This document shows positions 16,909 through 25,073 of a stretch of 64,000 nucleotides of DNA, piece after piece (position 1 is the stretch's first letter; each line of letters starts with the position of its first letter). Made by a program: the position numbers and the translations under genes. The notes beneath the pieces are model-generated. The model made no database searches and was not told the DNA's origin. It saw only the letters and a program-made list of their open reading frames with translations. The DNA is from Streptomyces sp. LX-29 (lineage in GTDB: Bacteria; Actinomycetota; Actinomycetes; Streptomycetales; Streptomycetaceae). Where the stretch lies: NCBI RefSeq assembly GCF_029541745.1, contig NZ_CP089746.1, forward strand, positions 310,001 to 374,000, written 5' to 3'.

Positions 16909-17943
16909 ATGGAGGCCCTGGCCGAACGGCTGTCCCACCTGGATGCGCACGTCCACGGCGCGATCCGCGTCGTCGCGTTCTACGACACGCTGATGCGCCG
17001 ACGGGTGGATCTCCCGGCGCTCGCCCGGGCCTCGGCGGGCCTCGCCGAGTGCGTGGCCGCGATCCGCCTCCACGGCACGGGGCGGGTGATCCGCTTCTCC
17101 CCGGACGGCAGGAACGCGTCCGCCTCGACGGCTCCCGCGTCCAGCACCGTGCCGATCACCCTGGACGAGGAGGAGATCGGCACGGTGTGGCTGGAGCGCC
17201 CCGGCCCGCCGAGTCCGCTCGACGACGTGCTCCTCGACCGGCTCGCCATCGCCGCCGCCGCGGTCGTCGAGCGGTACGGCCCCGCCCGGACCACCATGGC
17301 CGATCCCGCCCTGGTCGAACTGGCGATCAGCTCCGACAACGACGAGGCGGCCAGGGCTCGCGCGCTGCGCCTGCTGGGTTTCCCCGCCGACCTGCCGGTC
17401 CACGTCGTCGCCGTCCGCTCGCGCCTCCCGCTCGACCGGATCGGCGGTCTGATCTGCCCGGCCCGCCCGGTGAAGGCGGCACCGCTCGCCGACGTGGGCG
17501 TCATCCTGGCCACCACCCTCGACCCGACCCGGTTTCCCGAAGGGGTACGCGCGGGCATCGGCGCCGCCGAAAGCCCCGACCGGTCCTGGCGGGAGGCCCG
17601 CACCGCCCTCCGCTTCACCACCTCACGCCAGCCGGTCGTCCACTACACCGGACTGGGGGCGTTGGCGCTGCTCGCCCAGGTACCGAAGGACACCGCGCGG
17701 GACAACGCGGACGTGGCCGCGATCGCCCGCGTCGCCGAGAACGCGGAGGATCTGGCGACGCTGGACGCCTACTGCGCCACCGGCTCCCTACGCCGGGCCG
17801 CCGACCTCCTCCACCGGCACCACAGCAGCGTCGCCCGCCGGCTCGAACAGATCTCGAAGACCCTGGGCGTCGAACTCACCGAGCCCGCCGGACTGGTACG
17901 GGCCGGGCTCGCCCTCACCGCATGGCGGCTGCTCGACGACTGA
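16909..17943 (+). CDS. PucR/CdaR-type helix-turn-helix regulator
   Basis: A 344-residue regulator. The C-terminus (about 290-340: 'LATLDAYCATGSLRRAADLLHRHHSSVARRL') is the PucR/CdaR helix-turn-helix in which a long helix array follows a GGDEF-like or ligand domain. The N-terminal 250 residues would be the sensory part, without a recognisable cofactor motif. ATG 16909 starts just outside the divergent esterase promoter. Expected to be an activator of the adjacent esterase (inference). Confidence 0.7.
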   Translation: MEALAERLSHLDAHVHGAIRVVAFYDTLMRRRVDLPALARASAGLAECVAAIRLHGTGRVIRFSPDGRNASASTAPASSTVPITLDEEEIGTVWLERPGPPSPLDDVLLDRLAIAAAAVVERYGPARTTMADPALVELAISSDNDEAARARALRLLGFPADLPVHVVAVRSRLPLDRIGGLICPARPVKAAPLADVGVILATTLDPTRFPEGVRAGIGAAESPDRSWREARTALRFTTSRQPVVHYTGLGALALLAQVPKDTARDNADVAAIARVAENAEDLATLDAYCATGSLRRAADLLHRHHSSVARRLEQISKTLGVELTEPAGLVRAGLALTAWRLLDD

Positions 17944-18342
17944 TCCGCCGCACGCGGTTCGGCTTCCGGGCACTTGGTTCGGTTTCGGCGCCTTCGTCCG
18001 GCGGGCGAGGTCGCCGCCGGTCCCGTGGCTTCCGCGGCGACGTCCTTCGGCGCACCGCGTGAACGTGATCCGCGTGCCGGCGGACCCGTTCGATGACTGC
18101 CCATTGCATCTCAGCCAGCGAAATAACCCAGCCAATCCCAAGATGATCCACTAAAACCCCTTGGATCGCCCGGGTGCAGTCATATAGTCATACCGGTAAC
18201 CGATTCGATCATTTCTGGTCAGCGGGGCGGTCCCGGCATGGCTTCGCTCCGATGCCGCGCTCACCGCGGACCGGACGGTTTCCTTTTCGCCCGACTCATC
18301 TGGTGCACCTTCGGCTTTCGCTTCCGTTCAAGGGAGATCCGT
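17944..18342. other. Upstream region of the thiopeptide cluster
   Basis: About 400 bp without a gene. The right half (18100-18220) is markedly AT-richer than its surroundings and contains the likely precursor promoter and a direct repeat AGTCATA/TAGTCATA at 18178-18192. The transcript leader would be about 150 nt long. No cluster-specific regulator gene is found here or downstream. Confidence 0.5.
18161..18188 (+). promoter_or_regulatory. Putative promoter of the thiopeptide precursor genes
   Basis: TTGGAT (18161-18166) and TATAGT (18183-18188) with a 16-bp spacer form a vegetative-type promoter in the only AT-rich island before the precursor genes. The expected transcription start is near 18195, about 148 nt before the lazA1 start codon. 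Confidence 0.5.
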
Positions 18343-18537
18343 ATGTCCGACACCAAGCCCAACGCCGCCTTCGAGCTCCAGGACCTGGCCCTGGACCTCA
18401 GCGACCTCACCGTCACCTCGATGCGCGACACCGCAGCGCTCCCGGAGGGCGGCGCGTCGTGGGGCTCCTGCTCCTGCCAGGGCTCCTCCTCCTGCGCCAA
18501 GCCGCGGTTCGAGGACATGGGCGTCGACGCGGGCTGA
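18343..18537 (+). CDS. lazA1: Lactazole-type thiopeptide precursor 1
   Basis: A 64-residue precursor. The leader (residues 1-38) has the conserved 'FELQDLALDLSDLTVTSMRD' recognised by the YcaO partner, ending LPEGGA. The core is SWGSCSCQGSSSCAKPRFEDM plus GVDAG; lactazole A from S. lactacystinaeus has the core SWGSCSCQASSSCAQPQDM, so the first 14 positions differ by one residue (A9G). By analogy Cys5, Cys7 and Cys13 become thiazoles, Ser11 an oxazole, Ser4/6/10 dehydroalanines, and Ser1 plus Ser12 the central pyridine of a 32-membered ring. AGGGAG lies 6 nt upstream of the ATG. Confidence 0.95.
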   Translation: MSDTKPNAAFELQDLALDLSDLTVTSMRDTAALPEGGASWGSCSCQGSSSCAKPRFEDMGVDAG

Positions 18538-18577
18538 CCGCGCGCCCCGTCCCGTCCGCACAGCGAAGGAGACACCC

Positions 18578-18763
18578 ATGCCCGACACCAGCGGCGAGAC
18601 CCTGGGTTTCGAGCTCCAGGACCTCGATCTGGGCGAGTTGAGCGTGACCTCGATGCGGGACACGGTCGCCCTCCCCGAGGGCGGCGCCTCCAACGGGGGC
18701 AGCTCCTGTTCCTGCGGCTCGTCGTCCTGCGCGACCCCGCAGCTCCCGCACCTCCCGTACTGA
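18578..18763 (+). CDS. lazA2: Lactazole-type thiopeptide precursor 2 (variant core)
   Basis: A 61-residue paralogue of precursor 1, starting 40 bp after its stop, with AAGGAGA upstream. The leader keeps 'FELQDLDLGELSVTSMRD' and 'ALPEGGA'. The core is SNGGSSCSCGSSSCATPQ followed by LPHLPY. Relative to lactazole, the Trp-Gly is replaced by Asn-Gly-Gly, with one additional residue before the Ser-Ser-Ser-Cys block. If the ring closes from Ser1 to the Ser before the last Cys (Ser13), the macrocycle would gain one residue (about 35-membered). The tail is hydrophobic and aromatic. It shares the enzymes downstream. Confidence 0.9.
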   Translation: MPDTSGETLGFELQDLDLGELSVTSMRDTVALPEGGASNGGSSCSCGSSSCATPQLPHLPY

Positions 18764-18859
18764 CGCACCTTCGTACCGACGACCCGGCCGCCCACGGGCA
18801 CCGGGGCGGCGACTCGCGTCGCGCCCTCGGTGGTTCTTCCGAGGCGGCCGGTGCGCCAA

Positions 18860-18888
18860 CCGGCGCGCGTGCCCGACACGCGCGCCGG
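18860..18888 (+). terminator. Strong hairpin between precursors and lazB
   Basis: A perfect 12-bp stem (CCGGCGCGCGTG at 18860-18871, complement 18877-18888) with a 5-nt loop. It sits between the precursor genes and the long enzyme genes, where partial termination or an mRNA-stabilising 3' end would keep precursor transcript in excess. Confidence 0.55.
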
Positions 18889-18917
18889 CCGTAGGCGACC
18901 GATCCGGCGCCCGTCTC

Positions 18918-18948
18918 GGGCCGCACCCGCACGGCGGGGGTGCGGCCC
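18918..18948 (+). terminator. Second hairpin before lazB
   Basis: GGGCCGCACCC (18918-18928 region) pairs perfectly with GGGTGCGGCCC (18938-18948), 11 bp with about a 10-nt loop, just upstream of the lazB ribosome binding site. It could act with the preceding hairpin as an attenuator. Confidence 0.45.
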
Positions 18949-18979
18949 GCGGCGGGTCCAGCACGAGGAAGGGACGGGC

Positions 18980-21943
18980 GTGTCCGACTCCGCCAGCGCC
19001 GACTCCCCTACCGCCGACTCCGGCGGCTACCGCGTGAATCCGGCGCCGTACGCGCTGGTGCGCGCCACGGTGCTCGCCTATCCGGCACAGGACCCGGCCG
19101 CCGCGACGTTCCGCGCGGCGCTCGACGACCTCGTCCGCGTGCACCGCGCGCTGCTGGACACCGCCGACCCGCTGTGCGACGCCCTCTACGCCAGTCGGTG
19201 CGACCACCCGCGGGACTTCCACCGCGACGTCGTCCTCCCGCTGCGCCGTGCCGTGCACAACGGACGGGACCCGCGCCCCGCCGTCCTGGAGCGACTCGGC
19301 GACCTCCCCACCCGGGTCCCCGCGTTGGCGTACTGGCTCGGCCGACGAGACCGCCACCGCGCGCTCGTGGCCGCGCTGGAGACCGCCGCGGAGCCCGCCC
19401 TGACCGCCGAGCGCGCAGCACTGGCCGACCTGTGCCGACAGCCCGCGCTCGGCCGAGCGGTCGCGCTCACCAGCGCCGACCTGTTGCGCGCCGTGGAACG
19501 GGCCAGCACCGGACGGGACGACCGGCGGGCGCGCAAGGAGGAGCCCACCGTGCTGCGCCACGCACTGCGGGCCAGCACCAAGACCAGCCCCCTGTCGTGG
19601 TTCACCGCCGTCGGCTGGGGGCCGCTGCCGCAACGGCCCCACGGGCCGCGGGTGGCGTCGTGGGGTGAGCACTCCCTGCTCGACGGCCCGCTGCGCGCGG
19701 TGGTCACGGTCAACCGCACCCTCACGGGCGCGCTCACCGCCGCGCTCCTGGACGCCCCACACCGTCGCGCCGCCCTCCCCCACCGCGTGACCAGTACCGC
19801 GCGGGTCGCGGACGGCCGGGCGGCGTACGCGCGCAGCCGGGCCGTCTTCGCCGGGGGTCGCTACCTCGTCTCCGAGGAGGACGAGGCGGAGGTGGCCTTC
19901 AGCGGCCCGCTGCGGCTGGTGACCGAGCGGGCGCGGGAGCCCCTGAGCCTGGACGCCCTGACCGACGCGCTCGCCGAGGCGCTGCCCGGCGCGGACGCCG
20001 GACGCGCGGCGGCCGCCTTCCTGGACCGCCTGGGCGAGGCCGGTCTGCTGGTGCCGGCGGACCCCGTCCCGCCGCAGGACGGCGACCCGCTGGCCCGGCT
20101 GGCCGCGTGGTTGCGCACCTTCGGCCCGCCCGCAGGCGAGGACGGGTCACCCGGAGGCGACGGCGGGGCACCCGGAAGCGGGGACGGGGCCCCCGGAGGC
20201 GAGGAGGGAGCGCCCGGAGGCGAGGACGGGCCACCCGGAAGGGAGGACGGAGCGACCGGAAGCGGGGACGGGGCGCTCGCGGACCGGCTCGACCACGCCG
20301 CGCGCCTGACGGCCGCCTTCGGCCCGGCGCCCGCGGCCGAGCGCGTCTCCCTCCTGTCCACGCTGTCGCGGCACTGGGGCGAGCTGCTGGCCGACGCCGG
20401 CCGCCCCACGCCAGCCGGCTCAGCCCCGCTGAACGTGCTGTCCGAGGACGTCGTCGCGCCCCGGCCGCTCGTGCTCGACGGCATGCTGGACGAGGCCGAC
20501 CACGAGGCGCTGGCCGAGGTCACCGCCCTGGCCGAGCTGTTCGACCTGGGGCATCTGGTGCGCCGGATCGTCCGTGACCGCTTCGTCGAGCGGTACGGCG
20601 GCGGCGGATGCTGCCCGCACCCGTGGGAGTTCGGCGCCGACGTCGCGACGGCGTGGGAGGAGGCCGGGCGGATCGCGACCCTGCGCGCGGCGGACGCGGC
20701 GGGGCTGCCCACCGGTGTCACCGAACTGGCCGCCCTCCGCGCGGCGGTCGCCGACGCCGTCCGCGCCTCGCTCGCGGGCGACGAGCCACCGGACGGGCGG
20801 GCGGTCGAGCCGCCGGGCGGACAGCCGGACGGGCGGGCGGACGGATGGTCGGACGGGCGGTCTACGGGGGCGGACGCGCCGTCGGAAGGGCGGTCGGACG
20901 GGCGAGCGGACGCGCCGTCAGACGGGCGGTCGGTCGAGCCGCCGCGAGGGCCGTCGGCCGACACCGACGTCGTCCTGCCGCCCGACTGCGTCAAGGGGCT
21001 CGGCGAACGGCTTCCGCGCTGGGCCGTCGAACGCCCGGCCAGCTACGCCCACTTCCTCCAGCGCGATCCGGCCTCGGGCCTTCTGTGCGTGAACCACGTG
21101 TACGGCGGCTGGGGCCGGTTCACCAGCCGGTTCCTGGACGCACTCGAACCCGGCGCCGCGCGGGCGGTGGCCCGGCAGGTGCGTCGCGGCCTGGGACCGG
21201 ACGCGCGGGCCGCGCAGATCCGCCCGGTGGGAGGGTTCAACGCCAACCTCCACCCGCTGCTGGTGCCGGACGAGATCGGTGCGGACCGGCGGTGGACGTC
21301 GCTCCGGGAGGCTGACGTCGAGCTGTACCACGACGAGGCCGCCGACCAGGTGAGGTTCCGGACGCGGGCCACCGGTGAGCCGCTCGACGTGCTCTACCCG
21401 GGCTTCCTGGCCCCGATCATGCTGCCGCGCAGAATCGGGGCGCACCTGTGCGACCAGCCGCACGGGGTGGTCGACTTCCGGTCCCTGGTCCCCAGGTACA
21501 GCGTCACGGCCCCCGGCGGCCAGGTGGTGCGCACGCCCCGGCTGCGCCACCGCCACATGGTCCTGCTGCGCCGCCGCTGGCTGCTGCCACAGCCGGTCGT
21601 GGGGGCGCTGACCGCCGAACTCACGGCCGCCCACGGGGTCCCGGCGGAGGTCGTGGCCCGCTGGCGGGCGCTGCTCACCCTCCCCGAGCAGATCTTCCTA
21701 CACCCCGCGGCCACCGCCGTGAGCGGGCGCGCCACCGAGGACTTCCTCGCCGCACTACGCCGGCCCAAACCTCAGTTCGTGGACCTGGGAAACGCCCTCC
21801 ACCTGCGCTGCCTGGGCCGATGGCTGGCCCGCCACCCCGACGGCGCCGTCCTGGAGGAGGCGCTGCCCGCGCCGGGCGGGTCCGTCGCGCCGACCCGGGC
21901 GGTGGAGCTCGTCGTGGAGACCTACCGGGCCGGACGGCCGTGA
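18980..21943 (+). CDS. lazB: LanB-type dehydratase, glutamylation domain (LazB-like)
   Basis: A 987-residue split LanB that, in this family, transfers Glu from glutamyl-tRNA to core Ser hydroxyls. Conserved LanB segments seen: 'YRVNPAPYALVRATVL' (start), 'LRHALRASTKTSPLSWFT', 'VLSEDVVAPRPLVLDG', 'GGFNANLHPLLVPDEI' and 'DLGNALHLRCLGRWL'. It lacks the SpaB_C elimination domain, which is supplied by other proteins. GTG 18980 with GGAAGGGA upstream fits the conserved N-terminus. Two low-complexity insertions (20135-20281 and about 20790-20960) are absent from the catalytic core. A GTGA start for the next gene overlaps the stop or lies 36 bp downstream. Confidence 0.93.
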   Translation: MSDSASADSPTADSGGYRVNPAPYALVRATVLAYPAQDPAAATFRAALDDLVRVHRALLDTADPLCDALYASRCDHPRDFHRDVVLPLRRAVHNGRDPRPAVLERLGDLPTRVPALAYWLGRRDRHRALVAALETAAEPALTAERAALADLCRQPALGRAVALTSADLLRAVERASTGRDDRRARKEEPTVLRHALRASTKTSPLSWFTAVGWGPLPQRPHGPRVASWGEHSLLDGPLRAVVTVNRTLTGALTAALLDAPHRRAALPHRVTSTARVADGRAAYARSRAVFAGGRYLVSEEDEAEVAFSGPLRLVTERAREPLSLDALTDALAEALPGADAGRAAAAFLDRLGEAGLLVPADPVPPQDGDPLARLAAWLRTFGPPAGEDGSPGGDGGAPGSGDGAPGGEEGAPGGEDGPPGREDGATGSGDGALADRLDHAARLTAAFGPAPAAERVSLLSTLSRHWGELLADAGRPTPAGSAPLNVLSEDVVAPRPLVLDGMLDEADHEALAEVTALAELFDLGHLVRRIVRDRFVERYGGGGCCPHPWEFGADVATAWEEAGRIATLRAADAAGLPTGVTELAALRAAVADAVRASLAGDEPPDGRAVEPPGGQPDGRADGWSDGRSTGADAPSEGRSDGRADAPSDGRSVEPPRGPSADTDVVLPPDCVKGLGERLPRWAVERPASYAHFLQRDPASGLLCVNHVYGGWGRFTSRFLDALEPGAARAVARQVRRGLGPDARAAQIRPVGGFNANLHPLLVPDEIGADRRWTSLREADVELYHDEAADQVRFRTRATGEPLDVLYPGFLAPIMLPRRIGAHLCDQPHGVVDFRSLVPRYSVTAPGGQVVRTPRLRHRHMVLLRRRWLLPQPVVGALTAELTAAHGVPAEVVARWRALLTLPEQIFLHPAATAVSGRATEDFLAALRRPKPQFVDLGNALHLRCLGRWLARHPDGAVLEEALPAPGGSVAPTRAVELVVETYRAGRP
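20135..20281 (+). repeat. In-frame 21-bp tandem repeat within lazB
   Basis: Seven imperfect 21-bp units, each encoding a Gly/Asp/Pro heptad (for example GEDGSPG, SGDGAPG, GEEGAPG, GEDGPPG). The units keep the reading frame and look like an expandable, unstructured linker between two halves of the LanB fold. A second Gly/Arg/Asp/Ser-rich repetitive insertion lies at about 20790-20960. Confidence 0.8.
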
Positions 21944-21975
21944 CACCCCGCAACCAGGAAGGCGAGAGAGCCGCC

Positions 21976-23124
21976 GTGCCAGCAGCGCACCCCCACCGCG
22001 CCGTGTCCCGTGACGTCGTCGCGTACTACCACCATCCGATCAAGGCGCCGCTGCTCCGCGAGGCCGTGCTGCCACTCGCCGAGGAGTGGACGTCGCGGGG
22101 CCTGGCCGCCCACGTCGAGCGGCACTGGCTCCACGGCCCCCATCTGCGCCTGCGCCTGACGGGCGAGCCGAAGCAGGTGGGCGCCGCCGCCGAGGACGCC
22201 GCCCGGGAGCTGCGCGGGTGGGTGGAGGCGCACCCCTCGCACAGCGACCTCAGCGAGGCGGAACTGCTCGAACGGGCCGCGGAGACGGGGCGTGCCGAAC
22301 TCGTCCCGCCGCCGTACGGGCCGATCGTGGCGGACAACACGGTGCGCACCGAGCCGGTCGACCTGTCCGCGCCGCGCGGGCTGCTCGGCGACGACGGACT
22401 GGCGCTCCGCGACGACCTGATGCGCCGGGGACTCGCGCCGCTGCGGGCGGGGGCGGAGTTCCTGGGCGCCCACGGCGACGGCGCCACGGCCCGGACGCAG
22501 CTCGTGGTGGCCGCGCTGGCCGCGCACGCCGCGGCCCATCCCGAGGGGCTGGCGGGCGGCCACTACTCGTACGTGTCGCACCTGGAGGACTTCCTGGTCC
22601 ACGACGACCCGGACGGGCGGCTGCGCGAGGCGTTCGAACAGCGTTGGGAGAGCGCGGGCCAGGCGGTGACCACGCTGGTCGGCCGGATCGCCGACGGCGG
22701 GGCGCGGGACGGGGAGCGGGCGTGGGCCGCGTGGTCGGCGGCCGCCTGGCGCCTGGCGCGGAGCCGTCACGACGCCGGGGCCGACCTGCACGGGTTCCCG
22801 CTGGAGTACCGGGTGCGCGCGGCCGCCACCGGGGACCGGGCGGCGATGGAGCGCTGGAACCAGGACATCCGCACCCGCTACAGCGAGTTCCACCGACTGC
22901 TGCGCCGCTCCGACCCGCAGGGCACGATGTGGAGCCGCCCGGAGTACCTGATCTACCGGGCGTGCACCAACGCGCTGTACCGGCTGTTGGCGATCTGCGA
23001 CGTGCGGCCGCTGGAGCGCTACCTCGCCGCGTTCCTGGTGGTGCGCACGGTGCCGGAGCTGACCGGCTGCGACTGGCGCACCGAGGTGGAGTCGGTCATC
23101 GACGCGGTGGAAGGCCGGTCGTGA
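21976..23124 (+). CDS. lazC: SpaB_C-domain thiopeptide pyridine synthase (LazC-like)
   Basis: A 382-residue stand-alone SpaB C-terminal-domain protein ('RDVVAYYHHPIKAPLLREAVLPL', 'HWLHGPHLRLRLTG', 'SEFHRLLRR', 'EYLIYRACTNALYRLL'). By order and size it corresponds to LazC/TbtD, which catalyses the [4+2] cycloaddition between two dehydroalanines to form the central pyridine and release the leader. The start is GTG 21976; an earlier GTG at 21940 would overlap lazB by 4 bp and is also possible. It overlaps the next gene by 4 bp (GTGA). Confidence 0.88.
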   Translation: MPAAHPHRAVSRDVVAYYHHPIKAPLLREAVLPLAEEWTSRGLAAHVERHWLHGPHLRLRLTGEPKQVGAAAEDAARELRGWVEAHPSHSDLSEAELLERAAETGRAELVPPPYGPIVADNTVRTEPVDLSAPRGLLGDDGLALRDDLMRRGLAPLRAGAEFLGAHGDGATARTQLVVAALAAHAAAHPEGLAGGHYSYVSHLEDFLVHDDPDGRLREAFEQRWESAGQAVTTLVGRIADGGARDGERAWAAWSAAAWRLARSRHDAGADLHGFPLEYRVRAAATGDRAAMERWNQDIRTRYSEFHRLLRRSDPQGTMWSRPEYLIYRACTNALYRLLAICDVRPLERYLAAFLVVRTVPELTGCDWRTEVESVIDAVEGRS

Positions 23125-25073
23125 CGGCCGCCGACCCGATGACGCCGGAGGCCGGGGACCGGCCCGGCTCAGTCACGCCGGAGGCCCGGGACCGGACCGG
23201 CTCGGTGGTGTCGGAAGCCGGGGACCGGACCGGCTCGATGACGCCGGAAGCCCGAGACCGGACCGGCTCGATGACGCCAGAAGCCCGGAACGGGCCCGGC
23301 TCGGTCGTGTCGGAAGCCCGAGACCGACCCAACTCCATGACGCCAGAAGCCCGGAACCGGCCCAACTCGGTCACGCCAGAAGCCCGGGACCGGCCGGGCG
23401 CGCCCGCCGGCTGGCGGCTGCGCCCGGGAGTCGCCGTCACGCCGCTGCGCGACGGCCTGCACCTGCGCGGCCGGCGCGGCAGCGTGACCCTGGAGGGCAG
23501 CAGCGCGCTGCCCACGCTGTGGCGGGTACTCGAAGGGCCGCTGCGCGCGGGCGAGTCGGCGCGGGTGCTGGACGAGGCCGAGCCTGGGTCCGCCCTGCGG
23601 AAGGCCCTGGACACGGTGCTGGAGCAGTTGCGCGCCCACGACCTGCTGGTGGCGGTGGACGGCGAGGCCGCCCCGGACTGGCTGGCCGCGACCGGCGAGC
23701 GGCCCGCGCGGGCGGCGGCCGCGATCGCGGGGTCGCGCGGCGAGGTGGCCTCCGCCGCGCCCGACTGCCCGCTGGCCGAAGCCGCCGCGCGGGCCCTGGA
23801 GCACGGCGGAGCGGCCTACGACCGCTCCGTGGACCCGGACCTGCCCGCCGGCGGGATCCTGCTGCGGGCGGACGGGGCGGGCCCGGCGGTCGCCGCGGTG
23901 ATCCGCGGCGGCACCGGATACATGACCGCTCCCGGCAGCCCGGAGCAGGCCCGCGCGGACGTGGCGGCACTGGCGGGCCGGCTGGAGTCGGGGGCCGCCC
24001 CGGCCTCCCCACGCGCCTTCGCCGCCCTGCTGGGCGGCTCCGCGGCACACCGGCTGCTGTGCGCCGTCGCCGGCCTGCCGGACCCGGCACACGAGGGGGA
24101 CGACCCACGGCTGGTGGCCGGGCTGCCGGCGGTGCTGGTGGCGACCGCGCGGCCCTCACGCGCCGAGTACCGCACCTGGCTGGGGCCACAACGGCTGGAC
24201 ACCGACCGGCAGGTGACGCTCGCCCCCGCCGACACCCTGGCCACGGCGCTGAACCGCGTGGACGCGCTGAGCGACCCGCACGTCGGGGCGTTCCCCGAGC
24301 CGCTTCCCGGGACCTGGCCGCAGCTTCCCGTGCCGCTCGCCGCCTGCGACCTGCCGGACGGCACCCTCGTCGCGGGCGCGCCACGGCTGGACCTGGCACG
24401 CCTGGACGCCTTCTGTCGCGTGGCCGAACTCGGGTCGGGCGCGGCGTGCCTGGCGGTGGGCGCGGACCCCGGCCACGCCTGGGGCAGGGCGCTGCGCCGG
24501 GCCGCGGAACGCGCCGGTGCGCCCCTGTTCGGCGACGACCCGCTGCCCGCGGCCGACTGGTCCGGCCACCCCCAGGCCCGTCACTGGTGGACGACGCTGA
24601 CCCGACGGCTGGGCGTCCGAGCCCGTCTGGAGGTCGTACGGGCGGTCGGGGACGAGGAGGTGTACCGCGCGATGGTGGTGTGTCAGGAGGGTGCCGGGCG
24701 AGCCGGCGGGCCGATGCGCGGGTGGGCCGTGGAGGCGACCGCGGGAGACGCCGCGGCGTTCGCGGCGCTCTCGGCCGTCACCACCGTCGTCGCGACGGAC
24801 ACGGGCACAGGGGTCGGGCAGGTCCGCGGCCCGGACGGCGCCACGGCGTCCTTGGCCGCCGCGGGGGCGCCCGTGGCCGCGTGGGAGGACAGCGGCTGGA
24901 CGGCCGGGTGGCTGGCGGAGCTGGCCGGACGGGAGGCCGCGCTCCAGTCGGCGCTGCGCCGGCTGACCGGGCTGCGCGCCCACGCGGGCCCAACGGCCGC
25001 CGACCGTGGGCTGGCGGCGCTGCTGCACGCCTTCGGCTTCTGCGTCCTGAGCCCGGCGGGAGATGACCGATGA
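23121..25073 (+). CDS. lazD: Ocin-ThiF-like leader-binding partner of the cyclodehydratase (LazD-like)
   Basis: A 650-residue protein corresponding to LazD/TbtF. After a repetitive N-terminus, residues about 95-185 ('WRLRPGVAVTPLRDGLHLRG...LLVAVDG') are the RiPP recognition element that grips the precursor leader. The rest is the diverged ThiF-like scaffold ending HAFGFCVLSP. It presents the precursor to the YcaO enzyme. GTG 23121 overlaps the lazC stop; an internal ATG at 23139 opens the repeat array. Its own stop overlaps lazE as ATGA, so translation is coupled. Confidence 0.85.
   Translation: MTAADPMTPEAGDRPGSVTPEARDRTGSVVSEAGDRTGSMTPEARDRTGSMTPEARNGPGSVVSEARDRPNSMTPEARNRPNSVTPEARDRPGAPAGWRLRPGVAVTPLRDGLHLRGRRGSVTLEGSSALPTLWRVLEGPLRAGESARVLDEAEPGSALRKALDTVLEQLRAHDLLVAVDGEAAPDWLAATGERPARAAAAIAGSRGEVASAAPDCPLAEAAARALEHGGAAYDRSVDPDLPAGGILLRADGAGPAVAAVIRGGTGYMTAPGSPEQARADVAALAGRLESGAAPASPRAFAALLGGSAAHRLLCAVAGLPDPAHEGDDPRLVAGLPAVLVATARPSRAEYRTWLGPQRLDTDRQVTLAPADTLATALNRVDALSDPHVGAFPEPLPGTWPQLPVPLAACDLPDGTLVAGAPRLDLARLDAFCRVAELGSGAACLAVGADPGHAWGRALRRAAERAGAPLFGDDPLPAADWSGHPQARHWWTTLTRRLGVRARLEVVRAVGDEEVYRAMVVCQEGAGRAGGPMRGWAVEATAGDAAAFAALSAVTTVVATDTGTGVGQVRGPDGATASLAAAGAPVAAWEDSGWTAGWLAELAGREAALQSALRRLTGLRAHAGPTAADRGLAALLHAFGFCVLSPAGDDR
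23139..23402 (+). repeat. In-frame 33-bp tandem repeat (8 units) at the N-terminus of lazD
   Basis: Eight contiguous 33-bp units encode 11-residue variants of M/V-T-P-E-A-R-D-R-P/T-G-S. Units differ at scattered positions (VVSEAGDRTGS, MTPEARNGPGS), so the array is old but still in frame. Four units begin with ATG, giving alternative starts that would yield proteins with fewer repeats. Confidence 0.9.

Noticed and set aside
22086..23120. Forward frame running through lazC in phase with lazD, suggesting a longer LazD
   Set aside because: The extension has no homology and overlaps the well-conserved lazC in another frame; the GTGA coupling at 23121 explains the real start.
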